Shown here piece by piece: positions 35,397 through 44,277 of a stretch of DNA of 64,000 nt (the stretch's first letter is position 1; each line of letters opens with the position of its first letter). The position numbers were made by a program, and so were the translations under genes. Under the pieces are notes generated by a model that saw nothing but the letters and a program-made list of their open reading frames with translations, had not been told where the DNA came from and did no database searches. The stretch comes from Naasia sp. SYSU D00948 (lineage in GTDB: Bacteria; Actinomycetota; Actinomycetes; Actinomycetales; Microbacteriaceae), in the NCBI RefSeq assembly GCF_017916515.1, contig NZ_JAFMTA010000001.1:2531127-2595126 (forward strand). Direction: 5' to 3'.

Positions 35397-35662
35397 CCCA
35401 TTCCCGACGCATATCCCGCTTCCCCCGCTTCCCGCGTTCTCCGGCCACCTGCGCGGATCAGGAGAATGCGCGCCGGTCAGGCAACGCGCTCGTTCTTGGA
35501 CGCCGATCAGGACGACACGCCGGGCGGCGGCGGAGGAATCCTGATCCGCGCAGCCCCCGGGAAAGCGGCCACGCAGCACGGCGTCCACCCGGCGGCCGCA
35601 CCAGCCGGTGACGCGCCGCCGGGAGGCGGGCGGCAGAGGAGCCGTCTGGGAGACTGGACGGG
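35397..35662. other. Gene-free interval between rpoD terminator and the murT-like gene
   Basis: No coding feature is supported here. It contains palindrome B copy 2 (35449-35553) and about 110 bp of GC-rich sequence leading to the murT-like start, where no clear ribosome site is visible (the last bases are GGACGGG). Confidence 0.6.
35449..35553. repeat. Palindromic repeat family B, copy 2
   Basis: A 105-bp element with perfect 15-bp inverted ends (CTGCGCGGATCAGGA and complement). Relative to copy 1 (TTGCG...CGCAA) the outermost pair is changed on both sides (C-G instead of T-A). Internal GGTCAGG and GATCAGG motifs occupy positions similar to the copy 1 motifs, while the rest of the interior differs. 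Confidence 0.8.
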
Positions 35663-37099
35663 ATGACGACTCGACCGCCGGGCTTCCACTGGGCTCCTGC
35701 CGTCCTGGTCGGGCGTGCCGCGCGCGTGGCCGCTCGCCTGCGCAAGCGCGGAGGAGGATCGGCCGTGCCGGGGCTGATCGTCAACAAGGTCGCCCCCGGG
35801 TTCCTCGGTTCGGTGCTGTCGAACTTCCCCGAGGGACTGGTCGTCGTGTCCGGCTCGTCGGGCAAGTCGACGACGACGAAGATGCTCGTCACCGTGCTCG
35901 AGGCGCACGGCAAGCGGATCTTCACGAATCCCTCGACGGCGAACATCAGCCAGGGCCTCACGTCGGCCCTGCTGGAGCGGGCGTCGCTGACCGGGACGAT
36001 CGACGCCGACCTCGCCGTCCTCGAGATGGACGAGGGCCACGGGGCGCTCCTGTCCCCGAAGTTCCGGGCGCGCATGGCCGTGCTCACCAACGTGATGACG
36101 GACCAGATCGACCGGTTCCACGACAGCGAGAAGGTGCTCGGCTACCTCTCGCGCATCGCGTCGCGCGCCACCGAGACCCTCGTCCTCAATGCGGACGACG
36201 CCCTTCTCATGCGCCTCGCCGACGAGATCGTTCCTCCGGCCGCCCCGTCGACGGAGGCCGGGTCGGGTCCGACGGCGTCCTCACCGATCGACGCGCCGGC
36301 TTCGAGGGCGCAGGAGTCCGGCGAAGTCGACGCCGACGACCCCATGTCGGCGCTGTTCGCCGCCGCCCACCAGCCGCTCGCCTCGAACCGCCAGGAGGAT
36401 CCGGCGGGACCGCACGTCGAGCTCTTCGGGGTCTCCGCCGCCGTCCTGGCGGCGCTCCCGCGCGGCCTCGGCTACGCCGAGACGACGCCCGCCCGCTTCG
36501 GCGGCGGCACCATGGTGACCGGCGTCTCGGGGCGGTCGGCCTCGATCGCCTTCGACGGGGTCATCCACGAGGTCGGACTCCCGGCGCGGGGCATCCACTA
36601 CGCGGTCGACGCCGCGGCCGCCCTCGCCGCGGCCCGCACCCTGCTCGGTGCCGAGTTCGACGCCGCCACGGCCGTCGCCGCGATCTCCGCGATGCCGGCG
36701 GTCTTCGGGCGCGGCGAGATCGTGACGGTCCGCGGCAAGGAGGTCGAGTTCGTGCTCGTGCAGAACCCGACAAGCTTCCAGCTGAATGTGGACGAGCTGG
36801 AACCTGGCCTCGACCAGGTGATGGTCGCGATGGGCTCGGACGTCGCCGACCCCTCCTACTTCTGGCCGGTGGACGCCTCCCGCATCGGCCGCGCTCGCAT
36901 CGTCTCCGGGTCGAAGGCGCACGACATGGCACTCCAGCTCGTGCACCAGGGCGTCCAGGTCGACGAGATCGAGCCGGATCTGCCGGCCGCGCTCGACCGG
37001 TTCCTGGACCTGCCGGAGCCCGCCACGGGCGTCAAGACGATCGTCTTCACCGCGGATCCGATGCGCCGCACCCGCAGCCACCTGGGGCTCGCGCAGTGA
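35663..37099 (+). CDS. murT: MurT-like Mur ligase without zinc-ribbon cysteines
   Basis: 478 aa related to MurT, the ligase subunit of the MurT/GatD complex that amidates the alpha-carboxyl of D-Glu in lipid II. A Mur-ligase P-loop (SGSSGKST, residues 63-70), TNVMTDQIDRFHD and LVLNADDALLMRLADE are clear, and a DUF1727-like C-terminal domain follows. Classical MurT has a four-cysteine zinc ribbon inserted after the NADD region. Here that stretch (about 190-262) is a Pro/Ala/Ser-rich linker and I see no cysteine in the whole protein. The Asp near 396 (VADPSYFWP) aligns with the region that supplies the acid of the amidotransferase triad. Its stop overlaps the gatD-like start, so the pair is coupled. 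Confidence 0.82.
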   Translation: MTTRPPGFHWAPAVLVGRAARVAARLRKRGGGSAVPGLIVNKVAPGFLGSVLSNFPEGLVVVSGSSGKSTTTKMLVTVLEAHGKRIFTNPSTANISQGLTSALLERASLTGTIDADLAVLEMDEGHGALLSPKFRARMAVLTNVMTDQIDRFHDSEKVLGYLSRIASRATETLVLNADDALLMRLADEIVPPAAPSTEAGSGPTASSPIDAPASRAQESGEVDADDPMSALFAAAHQPLASNRQEDPAGPHVELFGVSAAVLAALPRGLGYAETTPARFGGGTMVTGVSGRSASIAFDGVIHEVGLPARGIHYAVDAAAALAAARTLLGAEFDAATAVAAISAMPAVFGRGEIVTVRGKEVEFVLVQNPTSFQLNVDELEPGLDQVMVAMGSDVADPSYFWPVDASRIGRARIVSGSKAHDMALQLVHQGVQVDEIEPDLPAALDRFLDLPEPATGVKTIVFTADPMRRTRSHLGLAQ

Positions 37100-37800
37100 C
37101 GCACCGCATCCTGCAGCTGTTCCCCGAGCTCACGAACGTGAACGGGGACGCCGAGAACGCCCGTGTCCTCGCCCGGCGACTGGAGTGGGCGGGTGCCGAC
37201 GCGGAGGTCGTGCCGCTGACGGCGGGCGAGCCCGCGCCGTCGTTCCGGCCGGACGCGGTCGTGCTCGGGTCGGGGGTCGATTCCGTCTTGGCCCGCACGC
37301 GCGAGGCGCTCGAGCCTCTCGCCGCCGCGCTCGGCGACTGGGTGTCGCAGGGCGTTCCCGTCCTCGCGGTCGGCACGGGCATGGAGCTCCTCGGGCACGA
37401 GATCCCGCTCGACGGCGGAACCCTGCAGGGACTCGGGATCCTTCCCGGCATGGCGACCGCCCTCCCGGCGCGCGTCGCGGGCGAGATCGCCGTGAGGAGC
37501 GACTGGGGAGTCCTCGTCGGCTACGAGAACCACGCCCGGGGATACCGCACGTATGCCGCGCGGCCCATGGGTCAGGTGCTGCACGGCACCGGCAACGGCG
37601 ACGGGGCCGAGGGCATCCGCTACGGCTCCGTGTTCGGGACGCATCTGCACGGGCCGGTCCTCGCCCGGAATCCCTCGCTGGCGATGGCGTTCGTGGCCGC
37701 GACCGTGGGGGACACCATCGACGCCTACGCGCCGGGGCGAGCGGATGGGATCGCCGAGGCCATCAACGCGGCGGCCCTCCGCCGGCTCGGCGTCGGCTGA
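37096..37800 (+). CDS. gatD: GatD-like glutamine amidotransferase homologue lacking the catalytic cysteine
   Basis: 234 aa, the class I amidotransferase partner of MurT; GatD normally hydrolyses glutamine and passes NH3 to MurT. The family scaffold is clear: LQGLGILPG, WGVLVGYENHARGYRT, and GTHLHGPVLARNP with the conserved His185. The nucleophile elbow, which in GatD reads (I/V)CGGYQ, is VGTGME: codon 37372-37374 is GGC, Gly93, in place of Cys. Glutaminase activity by the usual mechanism is therefore not possible. GTG 37096 overlaps the MurT stop by 4 bases. It may have become a structural partner, or the complex may use a different amine donor. Confidence 0.82.
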   Translation: MTHRILQLFPELTNVNGDAENARVLARRLEWAGADAEVVPLTAGEPAPSFRPDAVVLGSGVDSVLARTREALEPLAAALGDWVSQGVPVLAVGTGMELLGHEIPLDGGTLQGLGILPGMATALPARVAGEIAVRSDWGVLVGYENHARGYRTYAARPMGQVLHGTGNGDGAEGIRYGSVFGTHLHGPVLARNPSLAMAFVAATVGDTIDAYAPGRADGIAEAINAAALRRLGVG

Positions 37801-37814
37801 GTCCGTCCCCAGGA

Positions 37815-38006
37815 CCTCGCGCTCAAGGGGCGGGCCGTCTGAGCCTCGCGCTCAACAGGCGGACGTCTCGCGACCCTCGCGCTCAACGGGCGAGCACCGC
37901 CTCCAACAGCAGGACACGCCGACGACGCACCTGTCTCAGACAAAAATGCCTGTTGAGGGACAGGGAGGTCGCGCCGATCCTGCCTGTCGGGCGCGAGGAA
38001 CCTCGC
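37815..38006. repeat. Cluster of direct and inverted CCTCGCGCTCAA repeats
   Basis: Three direct copies of CCTCGCGCTCAA start at 37815, 37844 and 37875 (29-31 bp apart), each followed by a GGCG-type string. A 10-bp complement of the second copy (CTCAACAGGC, 37851-37860) is at 37948-37957, and GCGCGAGG-like strings close the region. It fills the space between convergent gatD and hsp20 and could fold into a large hairpin. Confidence 0.6.
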
Positions 38007-38058
38007 GTCTCATGCGTCGGGGGCGGCCGGTGTTCCCGACCGCCCCCGACGTGCAGAC

Positions 38059-38568
38059 TCACGCCTCCGCTTCGTGCCGTCCCGGAAGCTTCAGCGCGTG
38101 CTTGATCTTCTCCGTGAGCCGCTCCGGGTGCTCCTCCGCGTCCCGGCCGGCGGGCAGGTGCCGAGCCGCCTCCGACGCGGTGCCGATCTGGATCTTGCGG
38201 GGCTTCGCGGCCTCCGCGACCGGGATCGTGATGCTCAGCACGCCGTTGTCGTAGCTCGCGTCGATCCTGTCCGCGTCGATGCCGTTCCCCAGCGTGAACT
38301 GGCGGAGGTACGAGGCGTCAGGTCGCTCGCGGGTGAGCCACTGGACGCCCTCGCCGGCGCCCACCGTGCGTTCGGCACGGATCGTAAGGGTCTGTCCATC
38401 GACGGACACGTCGACACTGCCGGGATCGACTCCCGGAAGGTCCGCGGTGAGCACGAAGTGATCCCCTTCGCGGTAGAGGTCGACCGGCATCAGAGCCGAT
38501 CCAGCGCTCCGGAACAGAGCGCCGGTCGCCCGGTCCAGCTCCTGGAAGGGATCGAAGAACATCGCCAT
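38059..38568 (-). CDS. Small heat-shock protein, Hsp20/alpha-crystallin family
   Basis: 169-aa holdase chaperone that binds unfolding proteins. It has a short N-terminal arm (MAMFFDPFQELDRATGALF), the alpha-crystallin domain from VDLYREGDHFVLTADLPGV to the conserved DNGVLSITIPVAE, and a long charged C-terminal extension (about 45 residues) that is rich in Lys and His. ATG 38568 is six bases after AAGGAGG; the ATG at 38574 touches the ribosome site and is unlikely. No HAIR/HspR box was recognised in the 150-bp upstream region. Confidence 0.92.
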   Translation of the reverse strand: MAMFFDPFQELDRATGALFRSAGSALMPVDLYREGDHFVLTADLPGVDPGSVDVSVDGQTLTIRAERTVGAGEGVQWLTRERPDASYLRQFTLGNGIDADRIDASYDNGVLSITIPVAEAAKPRKIQIGTASEAARHLPAGRDAEEHPERLTEKIKHALKLPGRHEAEA

Positions 38569-38722
38569 CAACATCCTCCTTGTCGCTTCTCGAACCGTCT
38601 GGGTGGTGCTTCCTTGTGTTCGTGACCTTTCCTCAGCTGCATCGGGAGTGACATCCGAGGACCCGGATTTATTCCCGCTGGCGACCGGATCTTCCGCGAT
38701 CGTCGCGCCCCCGACACGCCCG

Positions 38723-39463
38723 TCAGCCTGCCGGACCGCGAAGGGTCTCCAGCCGGGCGCGGGCCCGCTCGACGATCGCCTCCAGCCGCCGGCTGTGCGC
38801 GCCGCGCCAGTACACCCGGCCGCACCCCGAGCAGCGCGAGAACTGCTGGTACGTGCGCTGGGTCCCGGGCTCGACGTCCCCGGCGACCTCCTCGGTCGCC
38901 GCGGGCGTGAGCACGTCGCCGCAGACCAGGCACCGGGTCCACGGGGCGAGGGTGGGGCCGAACCGCTCCAGGAAGTCGTCCTCCTGGTCGTCGGTGCCGT
39001 CGAACCGGACGAATGCGCCGTCCGGAATCACGGCGCGGAAGAGGAGCCCTCGGTCCCGCGTGAGCAGCACGCGGTCCTCGGCGGCCGACCGGACGGCGAG
39101 CACGTCGTCATCCGCCTGCGGATCGTAGGCGGCGTCGATGCCGAGCAGGCGGAGGCGCCGCGTGAGGGATCCGAGGTGCACGTCGAGAAGGAAGCGGCCC
39201 GTATGCGGCTGCGGGCGATCGCGGGGCCCGATCCGGATCAGGCTGCCGGGGGAGAGCGGCGTGTTCCGCCGCACCTTCCGCTCGACGGGGACGCCGTCGA
39301 CGGTCATCCTGCCCACCTCGGTGAGCGGGATGCCGAGCACCTGCACCACGTGCCCTGCCGTGTCCGTCTCGCCGACGTCGAGCTCGACCCGCAGACCGCG
39401 ACGCCGCCGGTGCATGAGGAACCGGAGCGCCCTGTCCACCTCCGCGACGACCCACACGGTCAC
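38723..39463 (-). CDS. Mut7-C RNase-like domain protein with N-terminal ubiquitin-like domain
   Basis: 246 aa. Residues about 10-85 resemble the ubiquitin/ThiS-like domain fused to Mut7-C proteins (DTAGHVVQVLGIPLTEVGRMTVDG). Residues about 95-240 are the Mut7-C PIN-type domain (RFLLDVHLGSLTRRLRLLGIDAAY, LLTRDRGLL) ending in a zinc ribbon with CLVCGD and CSGCGRVYW. An RNA-cleaving role is proposed for the family but not shown here. GTG 39463 overlaps the stop of the AraC gene by four bases, so I prefer it to the longer open frame. Confidence 0.82.
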   Translation of the reverse strand: MTVWVVAEVDRALRFLMHRRRRGLRVELDVGETDTAGHVVQVLGIPLTEVGRMTVDGVPVERKVRRNTPLSPGSLIRIGPRDRPQPHTGRFLLDVHLGSLTRRLRLLGIDAAYDPQADDDVLAVRSAAEDRVLLTRDRGLLFRAVIPDGAFVRFDGTDDQEDDFLERFGPTLAPWTRCLVCGDVLTPAATEEVAGDVEPGTQRTYQQFSRCSGCGRVYWRGAHSRRLEAIVERARARLETLRGPAG

Positions 39464-40329
39464 TCCCCGCGCGGTGGGAGGAGCGAGCGCCGGTACGCGC
39501 CCGGCGTGACGCCGGCGACGTCGCGGAAGTCGCGGATGAGGTGCGCCTGATCGGTGTAGCCGAGCTCCGCCGCGAGGACGGCGAGATCGGCATCGGGCTC
39601 CACGGCCAGGACCCGCGCGACCTCCTGGAGGCGGATCCGCCTGCTCACCCACTTCGGGCCCCTGCCGAGGGTCGTCTGCAGCGCCCGCTGGACGCTGCGC
39701 TCGGAGACGCCGAACAGCTCGGCGAGTGCGGGACCGGTACGGGATCGGACGCGGCGCGTGAGCTCGTCGACCACCGCGTTCGCGAGCAGGAGCTCGTCGG
39801 GCACCGTCCGTTCCGCGAGTCGGCGCGCGAGCGCGTGGTCCGCGGTGGCCGCGAGGTCATCAGGGGATCCGGCAGCGGCGATCTCCGTGGCGAGGGCGTG
39901 CAGCGCGGGGTCGAGGTCGGGCGTCAGGGGGAGGGTCCGGTCCGACACCTGCTGCGGGGAGAGGGAGCCGAGCAGTGCGAGTCCCGCGGGTCGGAGCCGG
40001 ATGCCGAAGGCCGAGCCGGTGTCCCGGATCTCGCGGGTCCAGGCGCGCTGCTGCGGTCCAGTCACGATCAGGGGAGCGGGCACGGCGCCGGTTTCGATGG
40101 ACAGCGTCACCGCCGGAGCGTCGATGATGCGCTGAGGGATGACGTCGCCGGGCGGGAGCCGCCAGCGCACGTGCCAGTACCGCTCGACCACCGTGGAGAC
40201 CGCGGGTGAGGGCTCGAACCAGCGCGCGCCGTACCGCTCGAGGTTGTCGGGCTCCAGCACGCCGGTCCGCTCGTCGCGGCGCAACGGGCGGTCGGCGGCG
40301 CTGCCGGCGGGGGAGGCGGCGCTGCTCAC
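39460..40329 (-). CDS. AraC-family transcriptional regulator
   Basis: 289 aa. The N-terminal 165 residues form the ligand-type domain seen in the DUF6597/AraC group (FEPSPAVSTVVERYWHVRW, FGIRLRPAGLALLG). The C-terminal 100 residues carry two helix-turn-helix units (LAELFGVSERSVQRALQTTLG, then AELGYTDQAHLIRDFRDVAGVTPGAYR). GTG 40329 gives a normal N-terminus; an open frame to 40410 exists. It is divergent from the DUF6157 gene, a possible target, and translationally coupled to the Mut7-C gene. Confidence 0.85.
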   Translation of the reverse strand: MSSAASPAGSAADRPLRRDERTGVLEPDNLERYGARWFEPSPAVSTVVERYWHVRWRLPPGDVIPQRIIDAPAVTLSIETGAVPAPLIVTGPQQRAWTREIRDTGSAFGIRLRPAGLALLGSLSPQQVSDRTLPLTPDLDPALHALATEIAAAGSPDDLAATADHALARRLAERTVPDELLLANAVVDELTRRVRSRTGPALAELFGVSERSVQRALQTTLGRGPKWVSRRIRLQEVARVLAVEPDADLAVLAAELGYTDQAHLIRDFRDVAGVTPGAYRRSLLPPRGE

Positions 40330-40427
40330 GGGACAAGTGTGCCCGCCGTCGCCTTTCTGCAATACCGGCCGCTGCTGCGCGGGGAGGATGGGCTCTCCCG
40401 CGGAGGGCACGAGCAGCAGGAGGAACC

Positions 40428-40838
40428 GTGAGCACGACCAACTACGTCGACACCTTCATCGAGGTGGCGGAGGACTGCCCGGTCACCGAGGCGGAGGTCC
40501 CTCCCACGAAGGGCGGGACGAAGACCGTGGCGGCGCTGCAGCACGAGCTGATCGCGGGGCACCCGTACGTGTTCACCTCCGACGACGTGATCTTCGAGGT
40601 GTACGCGGAGCGGGCAGGGATCCCGCCGGAGGAGCGTCCGGCCGAGCGGGAGCGGTTCTTCTCGAAGGGGCAGCCGTGCCTGCGCTCCTCGCCCCTCGGC
40701 AAGCGGTACGGGTGGGGCACGCATCACGACGCCGAGGGACGCGTGGCCGCGTACCCGCTCGGCTCCGACGAATACCGGCGTCTGCAGAGCGACCCGTCGC
40801 TCGCGCACACCCGGGCGATGCGCTCACGGCGGGGCTAG
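40428..40838 (+). CDS. DUF6157-family protein
   Basis: 136 aa: NYVDTFIEVAEDCPVTEAEVP at the start, then KGGTKTVAALQHELIAGHPYVFTSDDVIFEVYAER and CLRSSPLGKRYGWG, the conserved pattern of this small family of unknown function. It has no membrane segment. GTG 40428 follows AGGAGGAACC, a strong ribosome site. It is divergent from the AraC regulator, with about 100 bp between. Confidence 0.8.
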   Translation: MSTTNYVDTFIEVAEDCPVTEAEVPPTKGGTKTVAALQHELIAGHPYVFTSDDVIFEVYAERAGIPPEERPAERERFFSKGQPCLRSSPLGKRYGWGTHHDAEGRVAAYPLGSDEYRRLQSDPSLAHTRAMRSRRG

Positions 40839-40905
40839 GGCCCTAGACCAGGTCGCCCGACGTGCGGCGGCCGCGCGCGCCGCAGATCCCGTCTCCGCAG
40901 CTCCC

Positions 40906-43023
40906 TCAGTCTCCGGAGAGAGTCCACTCGCGGCTCACGGCTCGTGCCACCGCCCGCGCCCGCTCCGACCGGAAGACGTCCTCGAGCAGCATCGGCCTCT
41001 GGTCGGGGCCGGACAGCGGGATCTTCCAGTTCGGATACTGGCTGTCGTCCGTGCCCGGCTGGTTCTGGGTTCGCCGATCGCCGACGGCGTCGACAAGGGC
41101 GACGCCGAGGAGCCGGGAGGGCGCGAGGGCCAGGTACGTGTGCAGCGCGGCGATCGTCTCGTCGATCCCCGCGCCCGCGTCGAGCATGCCCCGGCCGCGG
41201 AGCTCGTCGAGCCAGCGGTTGCGGTCGGCCTCGTCGGCCTCGGCCTCCTCCTCGACGGACCGGGTGAGGAGCCCGAGGCGTCCGCGCAGCTCGACGTGCT
41301 CGCCCGCGAGGTAGCCCGCGGTCGGGGGCAGGTCGTGCGTGTTGACCGAGGCGAGGCAGAGTTCGCGCCACTGCTCGGCGGGGATCGGCGCACCGGACCC
41401 GTCGCGCTCGAACCAGAGGATCGAGGTGCCGAGGATGCCGCGCTCGCGCAGGTAGTCCCGGGCGAACGGCGGCACGACGCCGAGGTCCTCGCCGACGACG
41501 ACCGCGCCCGCGCGCTGGGCCTCGAGCGCGAGGATGCCGACCAGGGCCTCGTGGTCGTACTCGACGTAGGTGCCCTCGGTCGCGGGCCGGTCGGCGGGGA
41601 CCCACCACAGCCGGAACAGCCCCATGATGTGGTCGATGCGGACGCCGCCCGCGTGCTTCAGCACGTCCGCGATCAGCTCGCGGAAGGGGCGGTAGGCGAG
41701 CTCCTGGAGCTTGTCCGGCCGCCACGGCGGCTGGTTCCAGTCCTGGCCGACCTGGCTGTAGGGGTCCGGCGGGGCGCCGACGTGGATGCCCGTCGCATAG
41801 ACGTCGCGGTTCCGCCACGCGTCCGCCCCGCCCGGATGCACCCCGACGGCGAGGTCGTGCATGACGCCGAGGGCCATGCCGGCGCCGACCGCCTTGGCCT
41901 GGGCGCGCTGCAGCTGCTCGTCGAGCACCCACTGCAGCCACATCTCGAAGTCGAGATCGGCCTCGTGCGCCTCCACGTAGCGGGCGACCTCAGGGCTGTG
42001 CACGTCTTGAAGGGGAGCGGGCCAGCTGCGGTAGTCGTTCCCGTGCTCGATCGCGATGACGTTCCAGGCGGCGAACCGGCGCAGCGCCTCGCCCTGCCGC
42101 CGCTTGTACGCCCGGAAGTCGACCTCGCGCCCGGCGCGTCGGCGGACCTGGTGGATGGCCCACAGGGCGGCGCGCTTCGCGGTCCACGCGGTGTCCCGGT
42201 CGATGAGGTCCTTGCCGGCCAGCTCCTCGCGGACGGCACGGGCCAGCTTGTCCACCCGGGCGCGGGTGTCCTGGTCGAGCTGGGCGTACTCCGGCACCTC
42301 CTCGACCCGCAGGTAGAGAGGGTTGAAGAACCGCCGCGACGACGGCAGGTACGGCGACGGCTCCAGGGGCGCGACGGGCTCGGCGGCGTGCAGCGGGTTG
42401 ACGAGCACGTAGCCGGCTCCGAGCTCGGCGCCCGACCACACGGCGAGGTCCGTCAGGTCGGCGACGTCGCCGACGCCCCAGGACTGCTGGGAGCGCACGC
42501 TGTAGAGCTGCGTGGCGAAGCCCCACACCGAGCGGTCGCCGAGGCGCTCGGGCAGGCCGAGCCAGCGGGGTGTGACGATGATCGTGCTCTCCGCGGTCCG
42601 GTCGCCGGCACGCGCCGAGAGCGTGTGGTAGCCGAGCGGCAGGTCCGGGGGCAGCGGGACCTCGACGTCGCCCAGCCGGCCGGCGCCGGACTCCGGGACC
42701 TCCGGGGGCAGAAGGCGCTGCGTGCCGCCCGTCTCGAGCGTGAGGGTGAGATCGAACTGCTCGCCCTGCTGCAGCCGCACCAGGACGCTGACCGTCTGCC
42801 CTTCGCGCAGGACGACGCACGGCGGCAGCAGCCGGGACCGCGTCCGGCGCTCGCGCTCCTCGAGGGCGGCTGCGGGATCATCCGCGTCGACCCCCATCGC
42901 GGTGAGGACGGCGCGGATGGTCTCCGCCGAGATCTCGAGGTCGCGTCCCTGCCAATCCGTGAAGGAGGTGGCGATGGCGAAGGTGCGGGCGAGTTCGAGG
43001 AGCGCGGGCTCGGGCGAGGTCAC
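40906..43023 (-). CDS. malQ: 4-alpha-glucanotransferase (amylomaltase), GH77
   Basis: Transfers glucan segments between alpha-1,4-glucans in maltodextrin or glycogen metabolism. 705 aa, the long actinobacterial form. It has about 160 N-terminal residues of beta-sandwich type, then the GH77 barrel with VWGFATQLYSVRSQQSWGVGD, IDHIMGLFRLWWVP with the nucleophile Asp in this stretch, VGEDLGVVPPFARDYL with the acid/base Glu, and SVNTHDLPPTAGYL. It stands alone, with no other maltose genes in the window. Confidence 0.94.
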   Translation of the reverse strand: MTSPEPALLELARTFAIATSFTDWQGRDLEISAETIRAVLTAMGVDADDPAAALEERERRTRSRLLPPCVVLREGQTVSVLVRLQQGEQFDLTLTLETGGTQRLLPPEVPESGAGRLGDVEVPLPPDLPLGYHTLSARAGDRTAESTIIVTPRWLGLPERLGDRSVWGFATQLYSVRSQQSWGVGDVADLTDLAVWSGAELGAGYVLVNPLHAAEPVAPLEPSPYLPSSRRFFNPLYLRVEEVPEYAQLDQDTRARVDKLARAVREELAGKDLIDRDTAWTAKRAALWAIHQVRRRAGREVDFRAYKRRQGEALRRFAAWNVIAIEHGNDYRSWPAPLQDVHSPEVARYVEAHEADLDFEMWLQWVLDEQLQRAQAKAVGAGMALGVMHDLAVGVHPGGADAWRNRDVYATGIHVGAPPDPYSQVGQDWNQPPWRPDKLQELAYRPFRELIADVLKHAGGVRIDHIMGLFRLWWVPADRPATEGTYVEYDHEALVGILALEAQRAGAVVVGEDLGVVPPFARDYLRERGILGTSILWFERDGSGAPIPAEQWRELCLASVNTHDLPPTAGYLAGEHVELRGRLGLLTRSVEEEAEADEADRNRWLDELRGRGMLDAGAGIDETIAALHTYLALAPSRLLGVALVDAVGDRRTQNQPGTDDSQYPNWKIPLSGPDQRPMLLEDVFRSERARAVARAVSREWTLSGD

Positions 43024-43138
43024 CCGTCGATCCTTGCCGACGCGAACCGGAGTGCGGGAGGGGGTTGAGGTGGACCAGGCGGCGGGTCCCCTGCCCTGAC
43101 GCCGGGGAGCGGGCGCCCGAGCGTCTGATCTGTGCCGG

Positions 43139-44131
43139 TCAGCGCAGGCGGATCAGGCGGTCCTGTCCCTCGGTGCGCACCTCGACCAGGCTGTTCCGGG
43201 ACTTCGCGAAGTCCGTGAAGCTCCTGTAGCCGAGGGTGCGCTCGCTGAACGCGGGATCCAGCCTCCGGATCTGAGCCTTCACCGCGGCGGCGTCCTGCCA
43301 CTCCTCGTCGTCCTTCGCCTGCAGCAGCTCGAGCGCACGGACGAGGAGCCGGGTTGCCGCACGCGCCGACACGGGCGGTCCGCTGTTCTCGACGGGCTCC
43401 TCCTCGGGGTCGTCGTTCCGCCCGCCGTCCCGCCGGTCCATGGAGGACGGGGGAACGACCGGCGCCGCGAAGACCGGCAGCGTGGGGCTGCGCACCTCGA
43501 TCTCGGCCGGCCGGACGGCTGCGGCCACCGCGGGCTCGTCTGTCGCCTCGTCCGCATCGTCGCCGCCCTGAGGGATGGCGTCGTACATCTCGAAGTGGTC
43601 GCAGGCGGCGATCAGGGCAGGGCTCGTGCGGCCCGAGACACCGATGCCGAGCACGAACCGGCCGAGCCGCTTGCAGCGCTGGGCGAGGGCGATGTAGTCG
43701 GAGTCGCCGGCGACGATCACGACGTGGGTGAGGTCCGGGAGGCGGAAGAGATCCTCGAGCACGTCCACCGAGAGCCGGATGTCAGCGCCGTTCTTGAACG
43801 CCTTCGTCGTCGGGAAGAGCTGGGTCAGGTCGACCGCCCGGTTCACCAGCTGGCGGCGGTAGCTCGCGTTCACCGGGATGGACCAGTCCGCGTAGGCGCG
43901 GCTGAGCGCGACAGTGCCGAAGGAGGACGCGTAGTCGAGGATGGCGCCCACGTCGATCTCCGCGGCGGCCAGCTTCGCCGCCACCGTGTCCCTGCCACCC
44001 GCCCGAGCGGGAGCGACCAGCCGGGCGTCGTCGCGGCGCCACGCGCCGTTCCCGTTCAGCTGGTCGTAGCGGGAGATGACGATGTTGTCGAAATCGATGT
44101 AGACCGCGACGCGGCCTTCCTGCTCTGCCAT
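43139..44131 (-). CDS. NYN-domain putative ribonuclease with C-terminal OST-HTH/LOTUS domain
   Basis: 330 aa. Residues 1 to about 165 are a PIN-like NYN domain with the acidic metal-site residues in VAVYIDFDNIVISRYD, GADIRLSVDVLEDLF and HVVIVAGDSDYIALA. A Pro-rich variable linker follows, and residues about 255-330 form an OST-HTH (LOTUS) domain (LLVRALELLQAKDDEEW, LGYRSFTDFAKSRN), thought to bind RNA. The combination suggests RNA processing or decay, not proven. ATG 44131 is the sensible start; the open frame continues upstream antisense to the next gene. Confidence 0.88.
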   Translation of the reverse strand: MAEQEGRVAVYIDFDNIVISRYDQLNGNGAWRRDDARLVAPARAGGRDTVAAKLAAAEIDVGAILDYASSFGTVALSRAYADWSIPVNASYRRQLVNRAVDLTQLFPTTKAFKNGADIRLSVDVLEDLFRLPDLTHVVIVAGDSDYIALAQRCKRLGRFVLGIGVSGRTSPALIAACDHFEMYDAIPQGGDDADEATDEPAVAAAVRPAEIEVRSPTLPVFAAPVVPPSSMDRRDGGRNDDPEEEPVENSGPPVSARAATRLLVRALELLQAKDDEEWQDAAAVKAQIRRLDPAFSERTLGYRSFTDFAKSRNSLVEVRTEGQDRLIRLR

Positions 44132-44277
44132 GCGGCTCCGTCCTCGCGGCCATTCGGCCCCCTCAACGGTAGTCCCGGTTCCCGCTCCCTCTCGCACGGC
44201 CGCGGGAACTGGGCGCCCTCGCACCCGCGAGATGCGACACTGAATCCTCCACTTGTCGACCGAGAAGGCGGACGCAC

